Below are positions 5,843-6,292 of a stretch of 6,292 nt of DNA, piece by piece (within the stretch, counting starts at the first letter, position 1; each line of letters begins with the position of its first letter). Origin of the DNA: Nitrospira sp. (lineage in GTDB: Bacteria; Nitrospirota; Nitrospiria; Nitrospirales; Nitrospiraceae). The notes under the pieces are model-generated. The model ran no database searches, was not told the origin of the DNA, and worked only from the letters and a program-made list of their open reading frames with translations. The position numbers and the translations under genes were made by a program. The stretch lies in the NCBI GenBank assembly GCA_015904055.1, contig JABMDE010000079.1:9091-15382 (forward strand), written 5' to 3'.

Positions 5843-6292
5843 TCAGCGAGAAGCCTGTTCGAAGCTGATTTTCGGTACGGCCCGCTCCGTCGCTTCGGCG
5901 ATCTCGAAAAATTCTCGTACTTTGAAGCTGAAGAAGTTTGCGATGAAATTTGACGGAAATTCCTGGATCTTGGTGTTCAGGTCGCGGACCACGGCATTGT
6001 AATAGCGGCGGGCGTTCTGGAGGGCTTCTTCGATTTGGTTCAGCGAGCCTTGCAGCTGATTAAAACTTTCGACGGCTCGCAGCTGCGGGTAGGCTTCCGC
6101 TAATGCGAACAGCGATTTGAGCGATTGTGCGAGGGCACCCTCGGCTATGGCCTTACTGCCAGGAGTAGTCGCCGACATGGCGCGATTGCGAGCTGTGATG
6201 ACATCTTCGAGCGTCTGTTTCTCGTGGCCGGCATAGCCTTTGACGGTTTCGACCAAATTGGGAATGAGATCATGCCGGCGTTTGAGTTGCAC
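5843..6292 (-). CDS. lemA: LemA family protein, N-terminus beyond the window
   Basis: 149 residues are visible. They begin inside the conserved motif VQLKRRHDLIPNLVETVKGY, whose first visible codon GTG encodes the Val of the usual DVQLKRR and is not a start. About 35-40 residues, including the N-terminal membrane helix, should lie past position 6292. The rest matches the LemA helical bundle (PF04011): the ALAEAYPQLRAVESF segment, QIEEALQNARRYYNAVVRDLN, and the C-terminal FPSNFIANFFSFKVREFFE, ending in SR. LemA proteins are anchored in the inner membrane by one helix with a helical domain outside the cytoplasm; their biochemical role is not established, although they recurrently sit beside DUF2207 or TPM-domain genes. 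Here it precedes the DUF2207 gene by 35 bp and is probably cotranscribed with it. The promoter lies outside the window. Confidence 0.95.
   Translation of the reverse strand: MQLKRRHDLIPNLVETVKGYAGHEKQTLEDVITARNRAMSATTPGSKAIAEGALAQSLKSLFALAEAYPQLRAVESFNQLQGSLNQIEEALQNARRYYNAVVRDLNTKIQEFPSNFIANFFSFKVREFFEIAEATERAVPKISFEQASR

Noticed and set aside
6290..6292. GTG at the window edge as the lemA start
   Set aside because: It encodes the Val within the conserved DVQLKRR motif; the membrane helix expected before it is missing, so the gene runs off the window.

Overview
The window most likely comes from a moderately GC-rich Gram-negative (diderm) bacterium. It encodes an outer-membrane porin with a Sec signal peptide and a lipobox lipoprotein. 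A member of Nitrospirota (Nitrospira-like) would fit the porin type and codon use, but that is an impression and no marker gene is present to test it.

Layout. Positions 1-193 hold what looks like the 3' end of an upstream plus-strand gene. It ends in one membrane helix and a basic tail, and its frame is interrupted by a TAA. A short non-coding leader follows, then one complete plus-strand gene (280-1449) for an OmpL-type beta-barrel porin. Everything from 1441 to 6292 is on the minus strand and packed like an operon, read from right to left: lemA (5' end beyond the window), a 35-bp gap, an enlarged DUF2207 membrane protein, a 9-bp gap, a 3-hydroxyisobutyrate dehydrogenase-family oxidoreductase, a 4-bp ATGA overlap, and a lipoprotein of unknown function. 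The lipoprotein gene meets the porin gene tail to tail with a 9-bp overlap.

The main oddity is the DUF2207 gene. LemA and DUF2207 neighbours are a common bacterial pair, but here the DUF2207 protein is 893 residues long. About 315 residues, including all its membrane helices except the signal peptide and its whole cytoplasmic part, are present twice in tandem and in frame. The two DNA copies (936 and 954 bp) differ at roughly 5% of positions, mostly silently, so both appear to have been kept under protein-level selection. Alternatively, two strain alleles were joined during assembly. Each module carries three predicted helices, an odd number, so the second module should be inverted in the membrane unless one helix fails to insert.

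The dehydrogenase next door carries its own, much smaller and apparently recent, in-frame 21-bp tandem duplication (seven residues). No RNA genes, CRISPR arrays, transposases or integrases were seen.
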